NCBI GenBank assembly: GCA_026770025.1
Contig: JAMXDE010000010.1
Span: 1,488,001 to 1,552,000, forward strand
Direction of reading: 5' to 3'
Length of the DNA stretch: 64,000 bases
From: Craspedostauros australis
Lineage: Eukaryota; Bacillariophyta; Bacillariophyceae; Mastogloiales; Achnanthaceae
Of this stretch, positions 29,933 through 39,760 are shown in pieces; position 1 is the first letter of the stretch, and every line of letters begins with the position of its first letter. Below the pieces are notes generated by a model. That model did no database searches, was not told where the DNA came from, and saw only the letters and a list, made by a program, of their open reading frames with translations. The translations under genes and the position numbers were made by a program.

Positions 29933-32900
29933 TCAGGCTGGGTTCGAGGGGCGAGTGGCTGGTGCTCGGTGGCGACGTCGCTGGTTTTTCATCCAGTTGG
30001 TGAGTACGGTCGGGATGTCCGGTGCCGCGAGGCCGAGTCCTTGTTGCATCGCTTGGACCCACGGGACTAGGGCGGCGATTTGGGCTGTTGCTGGTGGGTT
30101 GGACCATAGCGGTCGCAGCACTGCTGGGATCGCGTCGGTGGGTGTTGTACGGAGGCGGTGAAGCTGTTGTTGAAGGAGAGCCGTCATGCCTTGCGACGTC
30201 TGCTCCGCCTTGGTTTCGTTGCGGTCATGCCACTGTTGCAGGACGGTATGCCACATGAGGTTTGTGATGCTCACTTGCCAGTCTCGGAGCAGCTTGGGAG
30301 CACGTCGTCTCCGGTGAGGAGCCATTGGAGGGGCCTGGTCTCGCCACGAGGTGGACCAGCCGCCCCAGATTAGAGCTACCCAACCGATGTTGGCCTGTCT
30401 CACCTGGATGTTCTGAGTGGGCGACGTCCTTATGCCTGAGGGAGGAATGCCTCCAGATGTGATGCGCTTGATTGCCGTGCAAACTAGCTGGGCGACTTCG
30501 GGTGGGGTGGTGGGCGGTCTCACGATTGACCGCACTTTGAGGATGGCTTTGGCCCAAATGGACTGGCTCGCAGCGCTGGGACACATGAGGATGTGTGTGT
30601 TGTCTTCCGGCCTGCCGCACCTGGGGCATTCTGCGGATTGCTCCTGCTGGCGTCGCTGCATGTTCTTGCCACTGGCGCCGGTGCCCGTCATGAGCTTGAG
30701 CAACGTTCGCCGCTTGCCTCCGCTCCATCTCCGGGAGACCGAGCGCATGGGCTCCCAATCTACGTTCGTCGGGCTGGAGGCTCCCCATCTTTCGCACCAC
30801 TTCTTTTTGATGCCGCCATCGTCGATGAGAGACGAGACTGTCCAGTAGTCGAGATCGGTGAGGGGACCGGCAGCGGTGCTTCGGGTCCATCCTTCCGTAG
30901 GCACCACCATTGCTGGGGCTCGGGAGCTGCTTGCATAGAACCGATCCCAGTGGTACCCTGCATAGCCGTCGGCGAGGACGTTCAGCGACTCCCAGGCGGT
31001 GATGGGTTCACCGGAGTCGTCTGCGTGCCCCTTGACCTCCTGGGGAGTGAATCGGACTCTGGTCTGGCGAAGGTTGCGGACCACCTCGGACCACAGGTCG
31101 AAGTCCTTCTTTCGTGGCTCCGGCCACCTGTCAGGGTCTATCGCCTGCAGTGCCCTGTTGTTGTCGTAGGCGACGGTGGCGCTACCTTGGATGTCGGACC
31201 ACTCTGCTACCGAGGTGATGAGCCAAATGGATATGAGGACCCCCGCAAGCTCCGCTCTGTTGGAGTCGGTTGGGTGAGAGCCCTCGGGAACGGCGGCTGT
31301 CGCCACGATCTGGTGCGCATCGTCCTGCAGGCCGCTCTGGATGATAGCCGCGGCAGATCCTTTGTGGTCTTTGGCCGAGGCATCGCTGCATGCCACACAG
31401 GTGCCGGCTGCGATGGACCGAACTATTGCATGGACATCGCCTCGGATGTGTATATCGGGGAGCATTGCCTCCGCTGCGGGGCCTTTCCGATGCAGCCATT
31501 CTCGTATGGTGGCGGGCGTTGGCGATCTGTCGATTCTCCCGCTGGATGTGATGGCCATGCCGGATCTGCGAAGAGCGCGGTCAACCACGAGGGCCGGGCG
31601 AGGGTCCGTGGCCGCTGCTGGGGCCGGTCGGTCGAAGGGGGAGATGGTGCCATCCGGTAGTTGGGTGTCACGCCCTGCCGGCGCGCCTTGCCATGGCCCG
31701 AGTTGGGTCCGTAGGTGCCATCCTGGCTGGTCTGGGGCCGCCACTGTTGATAGGACCGCTTCCCACGCCTCCCACGCCGACTTGGTGACCTTGCCAACGC
31801 TGGGCCAGGTGATGCCTCTCGATGGCAGCCTTTCGCGTTGTAGGATCGTCGGTCGTATCTGACTTCCGTCGGCCGTGGAGATGTCTGACAGCCAGAGCAC
31901 TCGCAGGTGTAGTCGAGCAACGTTGGCGAGCGCCAGAGTCTGTCGATGGAGGCCGGAAGTGATGGCGAGGTTCATGATGGGGCTGTCTCCGGTCCGGGGG
32001 ATTTTGGATGGGTGGGATTGGTCTGTCATCTGGATGCCGAGCTTGGACGCCGATTTGAATGTGTTTTGCCACCACCCGGAGCAGGTCCAGTTTCCCCACG
32101 CTTTCTCATGCTGTTGAAGTAGCCCCGGCAATCCCGTCCACAGCTCGAGATGATGCAGTGAGGTGCGTAGTAGTCGTCCTGTTTCTGTGGGGCGTTCAAA
32201 GTGCTTGAGAACCATTTCCAAGTGAGACGTCACCTGGGCTGTGTACAGGTGCAGTACTCCCATTCCCATGGCGTCTTTGTGGCCGAACACGTACTGGCGT
32301 GCAATGGTGCGGGCGATTCCCATGGCCGGCAGTGCGGTCGTGAGTGCTGTGCTCATCACTTTGTTCCATTGGTCTGTGGACATTGTGGTTGCCGGAGACG
32401 AGTATTGCAGCGATGGCCAAAGTACGGATTTGATAGCCACCTCTGTGTCTTGTCGGGTGATGCGAGACGCTCGGATGCGTGCCGCCCAGGTGAGGGATTT
32501 CTGGAGCAGATATTGCGTGTGTTCGGACTGGCGTCCGTCTCTCCGGGACACCATGCCAAGGTATTTGGAGGCCGACCTGGGGCCGGTGAGGGCTAGTTGG
32601 GTGCGTTCTCCGGTCGGAGTGTTCATGCAGACGTTCGTGGTGGGCATCTTGTTGTCGTAGACCCACTTCGTGCGCTGCCACTTGAACCGTATGAGCTGCC
32701 AGAAGCTCTTGGATGGCTCCAGTGCCCCGCCAGTGGCGGTAAGGAGGCCGTCCCAGTGGTCCACGGCTGCCTGGAAGGATTGCGCTTGCTCGTTGGGTGT
32801 TGTGGGGGGCAGGCTTTGCATGATGTTGGTGTCGTCGACGTACGCGGTGCCCATGATGGTATGGCCATCGCGAGTGATGGGGTCGGGGAGGTTGAGGCCG

Positions 32901-35491
32901 TACCCTCTGGCTCTCATGCTATCAATAATGGCGGAGCTGATGAGCAGCCACCCTGTCGGTGCGGATCCGAGCCCTTGGACCAGTCCTTGAAGGTAGTTGT
33001 GGCGCTGCTTGCCGGAGTAGGACGAAACTGATGTTCCGGCTGACGTGCGGATGCGGTGGGTCATCGACTGGAGGGTGCGAAGAGTGCTCGTGATGGGTGC
33101 TGTAGGCACTCCCTGCCGTTGAAGGGCTAGGCTGAAGATGGGGTGGGCAATGCGGTCGTAGCACCCTTTTGCGTCGTTGGAGCATATGGCATAGTGTGCG
33201 CCTGTGATCCTTGCGATGTCGTCGATGAGGACTGTGTTGAGTAGCACTTCTTGGGCTGTGTGCGCCTTGCGGCTGCCGAACTGCTCCGTTGCCAGGGTGA
33301 GATTGGATTCTGCATGCGACCTGGCTTGTTTGCCAAGGAGTCGGTTGTTCATGTTGAAGTCGCCTTCCATGAGCCCGATGGTCCTCGTTTTGGTCACTGC
33401 CAAGTTGCCTGGCTTTTTCCGGAGCTGTATGTCGATGCACTGCTGCCATCGTTTGAGGCTGTATCCTGTGCGGTACGGGATCGCTCTCATTATGGAGTCG
33501 ATGGTTGCCAGGGCGGGGATGGTTGCGTTGACCTTCCAGCACCCGAAGTGTATTCCGGAAGGACCCGATGACGTGCTTTCCTTGATGCGTGCCCATCCTC
33601 GCGAATGGTCTTCCTGGCTGATATGTAGAAGGTCGGGGGGCCACGGTGTGGCTCTTTGGGGCCGCCGGAGTGAGTGAAGGGTGTCGCTGGTGTTGTTGCG
33701 TATCTGCGACGGGATGATGCCGTTGAGTATGGCGGTGGCGGCTGGGCTGGATCCGAATCGCCCCAGGCTGCGCTTAAGTGGTCGCTGGCAGACTTCCGCT
33801 TGCCACGCCTGGCTGTACTTGTCAATGTTGGTCTTGCAGCACGCTCGGGCCACTTCTTCGCCTGCGGTTAGCAGATTGTTCTCACCCCCTGGGCCGTCAT
33901 CTATGACCATGGACACTTGGGCATTGGAGTCATCCGCCTGCAGGGACCACCGGATTCTTCGGTATGTTGCCTTGGTCTCCTCTCGCTGTAGCAGCTGGGC
34001 TCGGTATTTGGCTGTGTCGCCTCCGGTGTTGGCCACCTCGTCTTCGTCGTCGGCCAAGAATGACCTCCGGTGTTCAGTGGCGTGTTTCTTCTCTTGTTGA
34101 TATGCCTTCCACGCCGCGTTGCGGTGCCGGTGCATCTCTGCCGTTGTCATGTGCTTCGTGCGTTGCTGGATGTGGGCCTTCTTCTTCGCCTTGTCGATTG
34201 TGCGCCCTTTGATGTTGTGGCCTTGTCTCCTCTTGATGCTGAGAGTCCAGAACTGATGTTCCCACCTCAGCTTGGACACTATCGGTGAGAAGGGCACCTT
34301 CCCAGCTTTGATCTTGCGGCACTTGCGTTCTGCTTGGAGTATGGCCTGAGTTCTGTCGTTGTCGATTTTCTCGAGTGTCTGAATCTGCAGCGGTGTCATC
34401 TGGTCATTGCTGACTGCTTGGTTCAGAGATTGCGCCCGTTCCAGAAGATGTAGCGAGTTAGCTTGGCTTTCGTATACCTGCACGTATCTTCTGACCGTGG
34501 TGGGTTGGCTGAGTTGGAGTCGTCTCCCTCGGAACGGTGGGGTTGGCTGCTTGGTGTGCCCGAATAGGTGGTTCGTGCTGATGTCGAACCACACCATGCG
34601 GTGGTCCCAGCTGCCGTACGGTGTCAGCCCCATTTGATTGGGTTGGACGTCGTTCGTGGCCCAGATTCCGTCGATGGGGGTCCGTCGTCTGTTTCTGATC
34701 ATGGTGGCATACGGGTGTCGTATGTTGTTGGTGTGGTGTTCTTGGAGGCCTTCGGCGAGCAGCATGTTGGTGATCTTGGACCGTCGCACGTCCATGTTGA
34801 CGTCACCTCCGATGATCACTGTCTCGCCTGCTTGTTGCCATCGTGCTATTTGTGCTTGCAGGTCGGCGATGAGCAGATCGATGGGGTCCAGTGTCGATTG
34901 GCGCTGGGCGGCTTTGACAGCTTGTTGGTTGTAGACGGTTCCAGAGGTTTGGGTGGACTTGGTGGGGACGTAAACTGAGGCGATTCGGACTTTGATGCCC
35001 TGTCGTCCCTGGAGTAGTACGCTTGCCCATCTGCCGCACTTTCCGGGGTCGTTGCTGCTGGAGAGGACTCGGCCTGCGATGTTTCCGTGGGAAAGTACGG
35101 CGGTGCCGCCCCATTGTCGTGGGCTGTCGCTGTCTGTGTGACAGTGTGCTGTGGCAATCTTCGCCATGCGTAGCTGTCTGTCAGCTCTGCGGGCAAGCGT
35201 GGAGTCCGACGGGGTCTTGCTCCAGTTGATGCCCACTTCCGTCATCATCAGTATGTCAATGTGGTGTTGGCGTATGGTTTGCCATAGGTCGTCGTTTTTG
35301 GGGTCCGTAGGGTCGGTTGGTAGGCTTCCTACGTTCAGGGTGGCGATCCTGATTTGGGTGTTGGCCTTTTGGTTGGTGGTTTGGCCGAGGTGTTGTTGTT
35401 GGAGATTCGATTCATCCGAACTCGAATTCCCTGGCGTGTTGGGTCCGTCGGTGTCCGGGCTGGACTGTGCCCGTCTGTGGCTGCCTATCAT
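29933..35491 (-). CDS. LINE ORF2: endonuclease, reverse transcriptase, RNase H
   Basis: 1852 residues, ATG at 35491-35489. The APE-like endonuclease (about 45-305) shows LNVGS, MTEVG, GGDVNMD and SWDHRMVW, which carry the usual Asn, Glu, Asp and Asp-His active-site residues. The reverse transcriptase (about 700-960) has the Asp of SNDAKGCYD, the LVQGLGSAPTGW block and YVDD at 884-887. A polynucleotidyl RNase H follows (about 1360-1500): CSDAS, NRAELAG, AYDNNRAL, KGHADD and LADGYA, giving the D-E-D-D set. A C-terminal finger reads CPRCGRPEDNTHILMC (near 1618). The ATG overlaps the ORF1 stop codon (ATGA), so translation probably depends on termination-reinitiation after ORF1. The enzyme nicks target DNA and copies the element RNA in place. 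Confidence 0.95.
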   Translation of the reverse strand: MIGSHRRAQSSPDTDGPNTPGNSSSDESNLQQQHLGQTTNQKANTQIRIATLNVGSLPTDPTDPKNDDLWQTIRQHHIDILMMTEVGINWSKTPSDSTLARRADRQLRMAKIATAHCHTDSDSPRQWGGTAVLSHGNIAGRVLSSSNDPGKCGRWASVLLQGRQGIKVRIASVYVPTKSTQTSGTVYNQQAVKAAQRQSTLDPIDLLIADLQAQIARWQQAGETVIIGGDVNMDVRRSKITNMLLAEGLQEHHTNNIRHPYATMIRNRRRTPIDGIWATNDVQPNQMGLTPYGSWDHRMVWFDISTNHLFGHTKQPTPPFRGRRLQLSQPTTVRRYVQVYESQANSLHLLERAQSLNQAVSNDQMTPLQIQTLEKIDNDRTQAILQAERKCRKIKAGKVPFSPIVSKLRWEHQFWTLSIKRRQGHNIKGRTIDKAKKKAHIQQRTKHMTTAEMHRHRNAAWKAYQQEKKHATEHRRSFLADDEDEVANTGGDTAKYRAQLLQREETKATYRRIRWSLQADDSNAQVSMVIDDGPGGENNLLTAGEEVARACCKTNIDKYSQAWQAEVCQRPLKRSLGRFGSSPAATAILNGIIPSQIRNNTSDTLHSLRRPQRATPWPPDLLHISQEDHSRGWARIKESTSSGPSGIHFGCWKVNATIPALATIDSIMRAIPYRTGYSLKRWQQCIDIQLRKKPGNLAVTKTRTIGLMEGDFNMNNRLLGKQARSHAESNLTLATEQFGSRKAHTAQEVLLNTVLIDDIARITGAHYAICSNDAKGCYDRIAHPIFSLALQRQGVPTAPITSTLRTLQSMTHRIRTSAGTSVSSYSGKQRHNYLQGLVQGLGSAPTGWLLISSAIIDSMRARGYGLNLPDPITRDGHTIMGTAYVDDTNIMQSLPPTTPNEQAQSFQAAVDHWDGLLTATGGALEPSKSFWQLIRFKWQRTKWVYDNKMPTTNVCMNTPTGERTQLALTGPRSASKYLGMVSRRDGRQSEHTQYLLQKSLTWAARIRASRITRQDTEVAIKSVLWPSLQYSSPATTMSTDQWNKVMSTALTTALPAMGIARTIARQYVFGHKDAMGMGVLHLYTAQVTSHLEMVLKHFERPTETGRLLRTSLHHLELWTGLPGLLQQHEKAWGNWTCSGWWQNTFKSASKLGIQMTDQSHPSKIPRTGDSPIMNLAITSGLHRQTLALANVARLHLRVLWLSDISTADGSQIRPTILQRERLPSRGITWPSVGKVTKSAWEAWEAVLSTVAAPDQPGWHLRTQLGPWQGAPAGRDTQLPDGTISPFDRPAPAAATDPRPALVVDRALRRSGMAITSSGRIDRSPTPATIREWLHRKGPAAEAMLPDIHIRGDVHAIVRSIAAGTCVACSDASAKDHKGSAAAIIQSGLQDDAHQIVATAAVPEGSHPTDSNRAELAGVLISIWLITSVAEWSDIQGSATVAYDNNRALQAIDPDRWPEPRKKDFDLWSEVVRNLRQTRVRFTPQEVKGHADDSGEPITAWESLNVLADGYAGYHWDRFYASSSRAPAMVVPTEGWTRSTAAGPLTDLDYWTVSSLIDDGGIKKKWCERWGASSPTNVDWEPMRSVSRRWSGGKRRTLLKLMTGTGASGKNMQRRQQEQSAECPRCGRPEDNTHILMCPSAASQSIWAKAILKVRSIVRPPTTPPEVAQLVCTAIKRITSGGIPPSGIRTSPTQNIQVRQANIGWVALIWGGWSTSWRDQAPPMAPHRRRRAPKLLRDWQVSITNLMWHTVLQQWHDRNETKAEQTSQGMTALLQQQLHRLRTTPTDAIPAVLRPLWSNPPATAQIAALVPWVQAMQQGLGLAAPDIPTVLTNWMKNQRRRHRAPATRPSNPA

Positions 35492-38100
35492 GGTGACTGG
35501 CCTCCATTGGGCTGCGGAGGGTCGCCGTCGGGTTTGCCAAGTTCTCGCCGGAGTGCTTGCACCTGTGCCAGTAGTTGTGCTTCCCTTGTCTGGGGCTGGT
35601 TGTATCTTGTGTTGGCGCCGGTACGCAGGATTCCTTCGGTGGTGTGGGAGGTTGTGTTGGGGGTGTTCGGTGCGTTGGATCCGCTGTCTGTTTGGTCTCC
35701 TGTGGTCAGATTGGGGGCAGCTGTGTACGCTGAGTCGATGGACCTGTTGGCGGTGCCGATCGTCGAGTTGGGATTGAACAGGCTTCGATTGTCAAGAGCC
35801 GCTGGCCTGTGAGTGGTGGGCATCATATCGGGGATATTGGTGATGATCACACTGGCGGGGAACTCTTCATCGGCGATGTCTTCCAGGTTGTGCGTGTCAG
35901 GGGACGTGTAGTCGTTGGTCGCTGGGTCGTACACAATGTTGAGGCTGGCAATCCACACCTCCGGACTGAACCACTTTTCGGCTTTGGGGCCTACTTTGTG
36001 TCGGGCGATTGCAGGCAGGAGGCTCATGAAATGCTTTGCTGGTTCCAGGTATTCGGGGAATGAGTGCGCCACGACTTGGTCGTCGGTGCCTCGGGCTCTG
36101 TCCACACTGTGGAAGATCCGTTTGCCGTCGTTGGTTGTCTCTCGGAGTATGAGTTTACGGAGAGTGATGGAGCGGTTGTCCTTGCCTTTGACTTTCTTGT
36201 CCAGGTGCAGTACTCCATCGGAGTCCGAGTACTCAATCACTGCAAGTATGGCCTGGTGTTTTGCCATGAGGCCGTCTCGGAACTCGCTCTTCTTTCGGGA
36301 CATTTGCTCAAACTTCTTGTCGGGCAAGAACCGGAAGTTGGTGGCTCCCGGTCTCTCCGCTCGTGTGTTAAAGAGGTTTGCGACTTCTTCGACCGCAGCG
36401 TAAGCTTGTGATCTTTCGACTTCCAGCTTCACCGCTCTCCAAGGTTGGACTGTCCAGTGTCGCTTGCCTTCTCTGTACTTTTCTCTGGTTTCGTCGCTGA
36501 CCTGGATGATGTTCTTCATCTTTCCGCCCACTCTGATGTCGCTGTTTGTTCGTCGGAAGCTCCTGTTTATGATTTCCACTGTGCTGTCCACGTCTGTGAA
36601 TCCTCCAGAGTATAGTAGGAAGCCGATCTCTTTCACCTCTTCTGCGTCTTGGAGCTGGGCTTTGTACAATCCCTCATGCTCGTTGTAGTAGTATGGGTTG
36701 AGCTCCGCGTTGCGGTCTGCCGTGATGTCGAAGGGATCATCTCTGGTGGTGATGCGGACTTTCGCGTACGTGATTCCTGTTGCCCCGGATGGCGCTCGCA
36801 ATCCTTGAAAGAAGGTTCTGAGGTCCTCCATTCTCTCTGGAATTTGTCCTGAGTGGGCGATGTGGGGACCTGTGTTGGCCGACTCTCTCCATGGGAGGAT
36901 CACCGCTGTAGGATCGATTCGTCGGACCTGCCGGAACCATCGCTTGATGCGCTCTCGCACTGCGGCTGTGGTGTCGTCTTCGGTTCTGTCGACGTTGAGT
37001 TTGATTGTGAATCTGGTGGTGTGCTCGTGTCGCGGTGGTGCTATCTTTGCCTGGGATGTGTTGGATTCCTCATCTGAGCTGACGGAGTTGTCGTCTGTGG
37101 ACGGCTTGCGGTTGGCAGGGTTCCGAGGGCCACTTCTGTGTCTGGTCACGCCTGAGTCAGTTGACGAATCGTTGCTGCTTGTCGTCCCTGAAGATTGCGA
37201 GTTGTTCGTGCTGTTCTGGCTGACTCGTGGCATGTCGGTTGTCTGTTTCGGAGATTTGAATCTGGTGCGTTTGGACGGCTGGCGGCTGGTGTACGACTCG
37301 CTGTCTGTGCTGATGGATCCCGTGGTTGTGTCGATTGGCATGGCTGCAAATGCTTGGCTTGTGGACATCCTGGCTGTGCTCGCTTCCGCGCCTTCCGTCT
37401 GGAGTGTGAGGCCTTCCATTGTGTCGATGTGGATGTCGTTGTCTGCGAGAGGTGCTGCTCCCAGATCGTAGTTGGAGCCCATGAGTCGATTCGCGGCCTT
37501 CCATACTTTGACTGCTCTTGCCGTTCGTACCGTGCCGTCGTCGTTGAGATGTACTTTGAATACCTCGTGGGGATCGGTGGATGCAACGTTGATGACGAAT
37601 TGCAGGAGCCTCATTCTTGTGGGGTCTCTGTTGGGCAGCGTGATGGGCCCGAATGATGTGACCCTTCCGTCTGCGAGATCTCTGAAGAAGTGCTCCCACT
37701 GTTTGATGGTCGGGTTTTCGCGGTCGGCCGTCGCCTCATCCTTGTTATACCAGATTGCTCTGGCTCTCCATGCTGCTTTTGCTGATCTGTCGATGGATCC
37801 GTCTCCTGTTGCTCGTGCGAATGGCGTGATGTCGATGCCGGTCTTGTTGGCCGCGGTCTTGAACGTGCTGGATCTTGGCTTGTAGGTGATGGACACGTCG
37901 TCGGGGTCGTTCTCCTCGGTTCCTCCATCGTAAGGGATGGCTCTTTTTGCTTGTCGTCGGGCGCGATGATGGTTGCCTGTATCGTCCTCTCTTGGGTTCG
38001 CAGGTTTGTCAGGTTCCTTGGTGGGAGGTGGCAAGGTTGGGCCATCTTCTGCCTTCGTCTCTTCGCGGTTGCTCGTGTTGGGTTCGTCGTTCGAAGTCAT
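35488..38100 (-). CDS. LINE ORF1 protein
   Basis: 870 residues, ATG at 38100-38098, stop TGA at 35490-35488 inside the ORF2 start. The N-terminal 350 residues are Thr/Ser/Asn-rich with charged stretches. A folded region begins near 360 (TRFTIKLNVDRTEDD) and includes ILPW, an IPERMEDLR-FFQGL block, TYAKVRI and EIGFLLYSGGF near 487. I have seen this pattern (a beta-strand start, PW, then a GWLLYS-like motif) in many diatom hypothetical proteins. A further alpha/beta region runs to about 770, and the end is Asn/Thr/Pro-rich. No CCHC knuckle or typical L1-type coiled coil is visible. The expected role is binding the element RNA as a ribonucleoprotein; this rests on position, not on a recognised RNA-binding motif. 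Confidence 0.85.
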   Translation of the reverse strand: MTSNDEPNTSNREETKAEDGPTLPPPTKEPDKPANPREDDTGNHHRARRQAKRAIPYDGGTEENDPDDVSITYKPRSSTFKTAANKTGIDITPFARATGDGSIDRSAKAAWRARAIWYNKDEATADRENPTIKQWEHFFRDLADGRVTSFGPITLPNRDPTRMRLLQFVINVASTDPHEVFKVHLNDDGTVRTARAVKVWKAANRLMGSNYDLGAAPLADNDIHIDTMEGLTLQTEGAEASTARMSTSQAFAAMPIDTTTGSISTDSESYTSRQPSKRTRFKSPKQTTDMPRVSQNSTNNSQSSGTTSSNDSSTDSGVTRHRSGPRNPANRKPSTDDNSVSSDEESNTSQAKIAPPRHEHTTRFTIKLNVDRTEDDTTAAVRERIKRWFRQVRRIDPTAVILPWRESANTGPHIAHSGQIPERMEDLRTFFQGLRAPSGATGITYAKVRITTRDDPFDITADRNAELNPYYYNEHEGLYKAQLQDAEEVKEIGFLLYSGGFTDVDSTVEIINRSFRRTNSDIRVGGKMKNIIQVSDETREKYREGKRHWTVQPWRAVKLEVERSQAYAAVEEVANLFNTRAERPGATNFRFLPDKKFEQMSRKKSEFRDGLMAKHQAILAVIEYSDSDGVLHLDKKVKGKDNRSITLRKLILRETTNDGKRIFHSVDRARGTDDQVVAHSFPEYLEPAKHFMSLLPAIARHKVGPKAEKWFSPEVWIASLNIVYDPATNDYTSPDTHNLEDIADEEFPASVIITNIPDMMPTTHRPAALDNRSLFNPNSTIGTANRSIDSAYTAAPNLTTGDQTDSGSNAPNTPNTTSHTTEGILRTGANTRYNQPQTREAQLLAQVQALRRELGKPDGDPPQPNGGQSP

Positions 38101-38185
38101 TTTGCTTTGCTGTTGTTTGTGTTGTGTTAGGGTATTAATTAGTTTTTATTTTTCTTTGGTTTGGTTTGTCGGAGTTCCGAAACTA

Positions 38186-38203
38186 TGTACCTCTCATTTA
38201 TAT
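38186..38203. repeat. LINE target-site duplication, right copy
   Basis: Identical 18 bases to 29765-29782, at the 5' end of the minus-strand LINE. Confidence 0.85.
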
Positions 38204-38465
38204 GTAACTCATGGATGAAGCTGATTAGTGTGTGCCCAGCCTGTGCCATAGGCATTTTTACATCGCCTGCTTTGATTTCATGTAGGGCATGAGGCAGAAC
38301 GGCTATCAAGTCAATATGTATGCATGACCAGGGGATCACAACGGCCTCCACCTATCCTGATCTCCATTCTTCGCGGCTCTCCAGTAGTATGTAAGTTGTA
38401 TATGTTTGTGTACTCATGAAAGGAAATCCAGGGACAGCCTCATTCACAATGGCCAGCTACCGGCT

Positions 38466-39760
38466 TCAGCGGAGCCAGGTTTGGACTTCAATGGGAACTT
38501 GATCATCTGGTATCTGTAGCACTTGGTGCACTTGTCTGATCCATATTGCGACCATTCCCATGTCTGTAGCTCCTTTGCCTGACAGCTGTAGTTGGGCCCA
38601 CACGGCTGTGCTTGCCCCTCGTAGTCGCGCCAAGTCTTCCAGGGCCAAGTCATAGTCCTGCACCACCTGCCTCATGTGAGCCTCCGGCTCCTCATCAATG
38701 CAATGCATTGCTTGATTGCATTGGTACCAATGGTCCCACACCACCTTCCAGAGCTTGTGTATGATCCGTGCCACCCACTTTTCTGTGGACAACCTACAAC
38801 CAATTTGCGCATGGTACTGCTCCTGTAGTTCTGTCCATGACACCTTGACCATGCCCTCAACCAGCCAATCCCATCCTCCCTCTTGTTGATCATCCATCAG
38901 CTTTGCCTCAATCAGGTTTGCGTGTATGTGTCCAACAGGTCCCAGCCCTCTTGACACTTGCTTGACATTGCTTAACAGTATTTTTGCAATGACAGGATGA
39001 GTCGACATCTTCTGCATTGTGATCTTCAGCCATTTCCGCTGCAATTTCCATAGCACCATTGATTCCAGCGAGCAGCAGACCCAGAGGTGGCCAGGAGTTT
39101 CCGTCTTGCCATGCCTGGGGCAGCTATCACTCATCCTTGCCTTCTACTGAGCCATCTGTGTTCCCACAGCCGCCTCCTGCATCGTGAGCTTCATGGCGAG
39201 CACCCTCTGCGCGTCAGTGAGCTCGCCTGCCGCCCTTCGTTGCGTGGTTTTGTCGGCGTCGCCACCGATCGCCTCCATGCCTTGCTAGAGCCAGACCCTT
39301 GCCATGTTCACCTCCACCACATCTCTGACGACACTGGCATACATGATACTTGACCTGCAAACGCCTTGTCTTGGAATGTACCATGTGCACATCCCTGTGT
39401 TCTGGTGGAAGCTCCACTCATCACCCTCTTTGAGCATTTGCCATTGCTTTCCTGCAAGCCGCTATTGTACCTAGCATGGTTCTGCATGGCACTCCTGGGA
39501 TTCAATGCAATCATCTTGTCCTTGCATGCTGCAACTTCAGCACTCCTGCAAGATAGACCATCATTTGGATTGTGGTCATGGCTGTGTTTCCATATCGGAT
39601 TTGAGGGTCCTCACCCATGACACACCATGGCCTACATTCGGTCAAGTGAATGAAGAACCACTTCTCATCTACGTTGTTAGACTTGAGAATTGGCAGTATC
39701 GTAGGAAGAACACATCCTTCAGCAATTGATCAGATCAAGAAGGAGGCATCCACTGTAAAC
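38466..39760 (-). pseudogene. decayed retroelement, C-terminal part of an ORF2-like protein
   Basis: The minus frame 39134-38466 (222 residues) starts with a finger, CPRHGKTETPGHLWVCC, that resembles the C-terminal finger of the intact LINE ORF2. It continues with Trp-rich helices ending WLR. The frame stays open upstream except for an in-frame TAG at 39146-39144 (after VGTQMAQ), preceded by about 35 readable codons. Further upstream, coding-like minus-strand sequence resumes in another frame near 39700-39550 (WFFIHLTECRPWC, then VMGEDP and YLAGVL), interrupted by several stops. This is what an old retroelement with stops and frameshifts looks like. The age contrast with the intact LINE next to it is clear. 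The upstream end is not defined, and the family is only inferred. Confidence 0.6.

Larger units (their letters stand above)
29783..38185 (-). mobile_element. full-length LINE (non-LTR) retrotransposon with two ORFs
   Basis: An 8.4-kb element read on the minus strand: an 85-base A-rich 5' leader (38185-38101), ORF1 (870 residues), ORF2 (1852 residues), a 150-base 3' region and a (TA)n tail. An exact 18-base duplication flanks it, as expected for target-primed reverse transcription. Both frames are uninterrupted, so this copy is complete and young. ORF2 has an APE-type endonuclease, reverse transcriptase, RNase H and a C-terminal CCHC-like finger; this order fits RNase-H-bearing clades (I, R1, Tad, LOA type or the diatom Ambal lineage), but I cannot assign a clade without a tree. 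Confidence 0.93.

Noticed and set aside
30593-31660. 355-codon plus-strand frame
   Set aside because: Lies wholly inside LINE ORF2 on the other strand; no motif of its own.
38139-38351. Small minus-strand frame that becomes continuous with 29764-29682 when the LINE is removed
   Set aside because: The rejoined frame of about 80 codons starts after a stop with no good ATG at its head and has no motif. The continuity supports the insertion site but not a disrupted gene.
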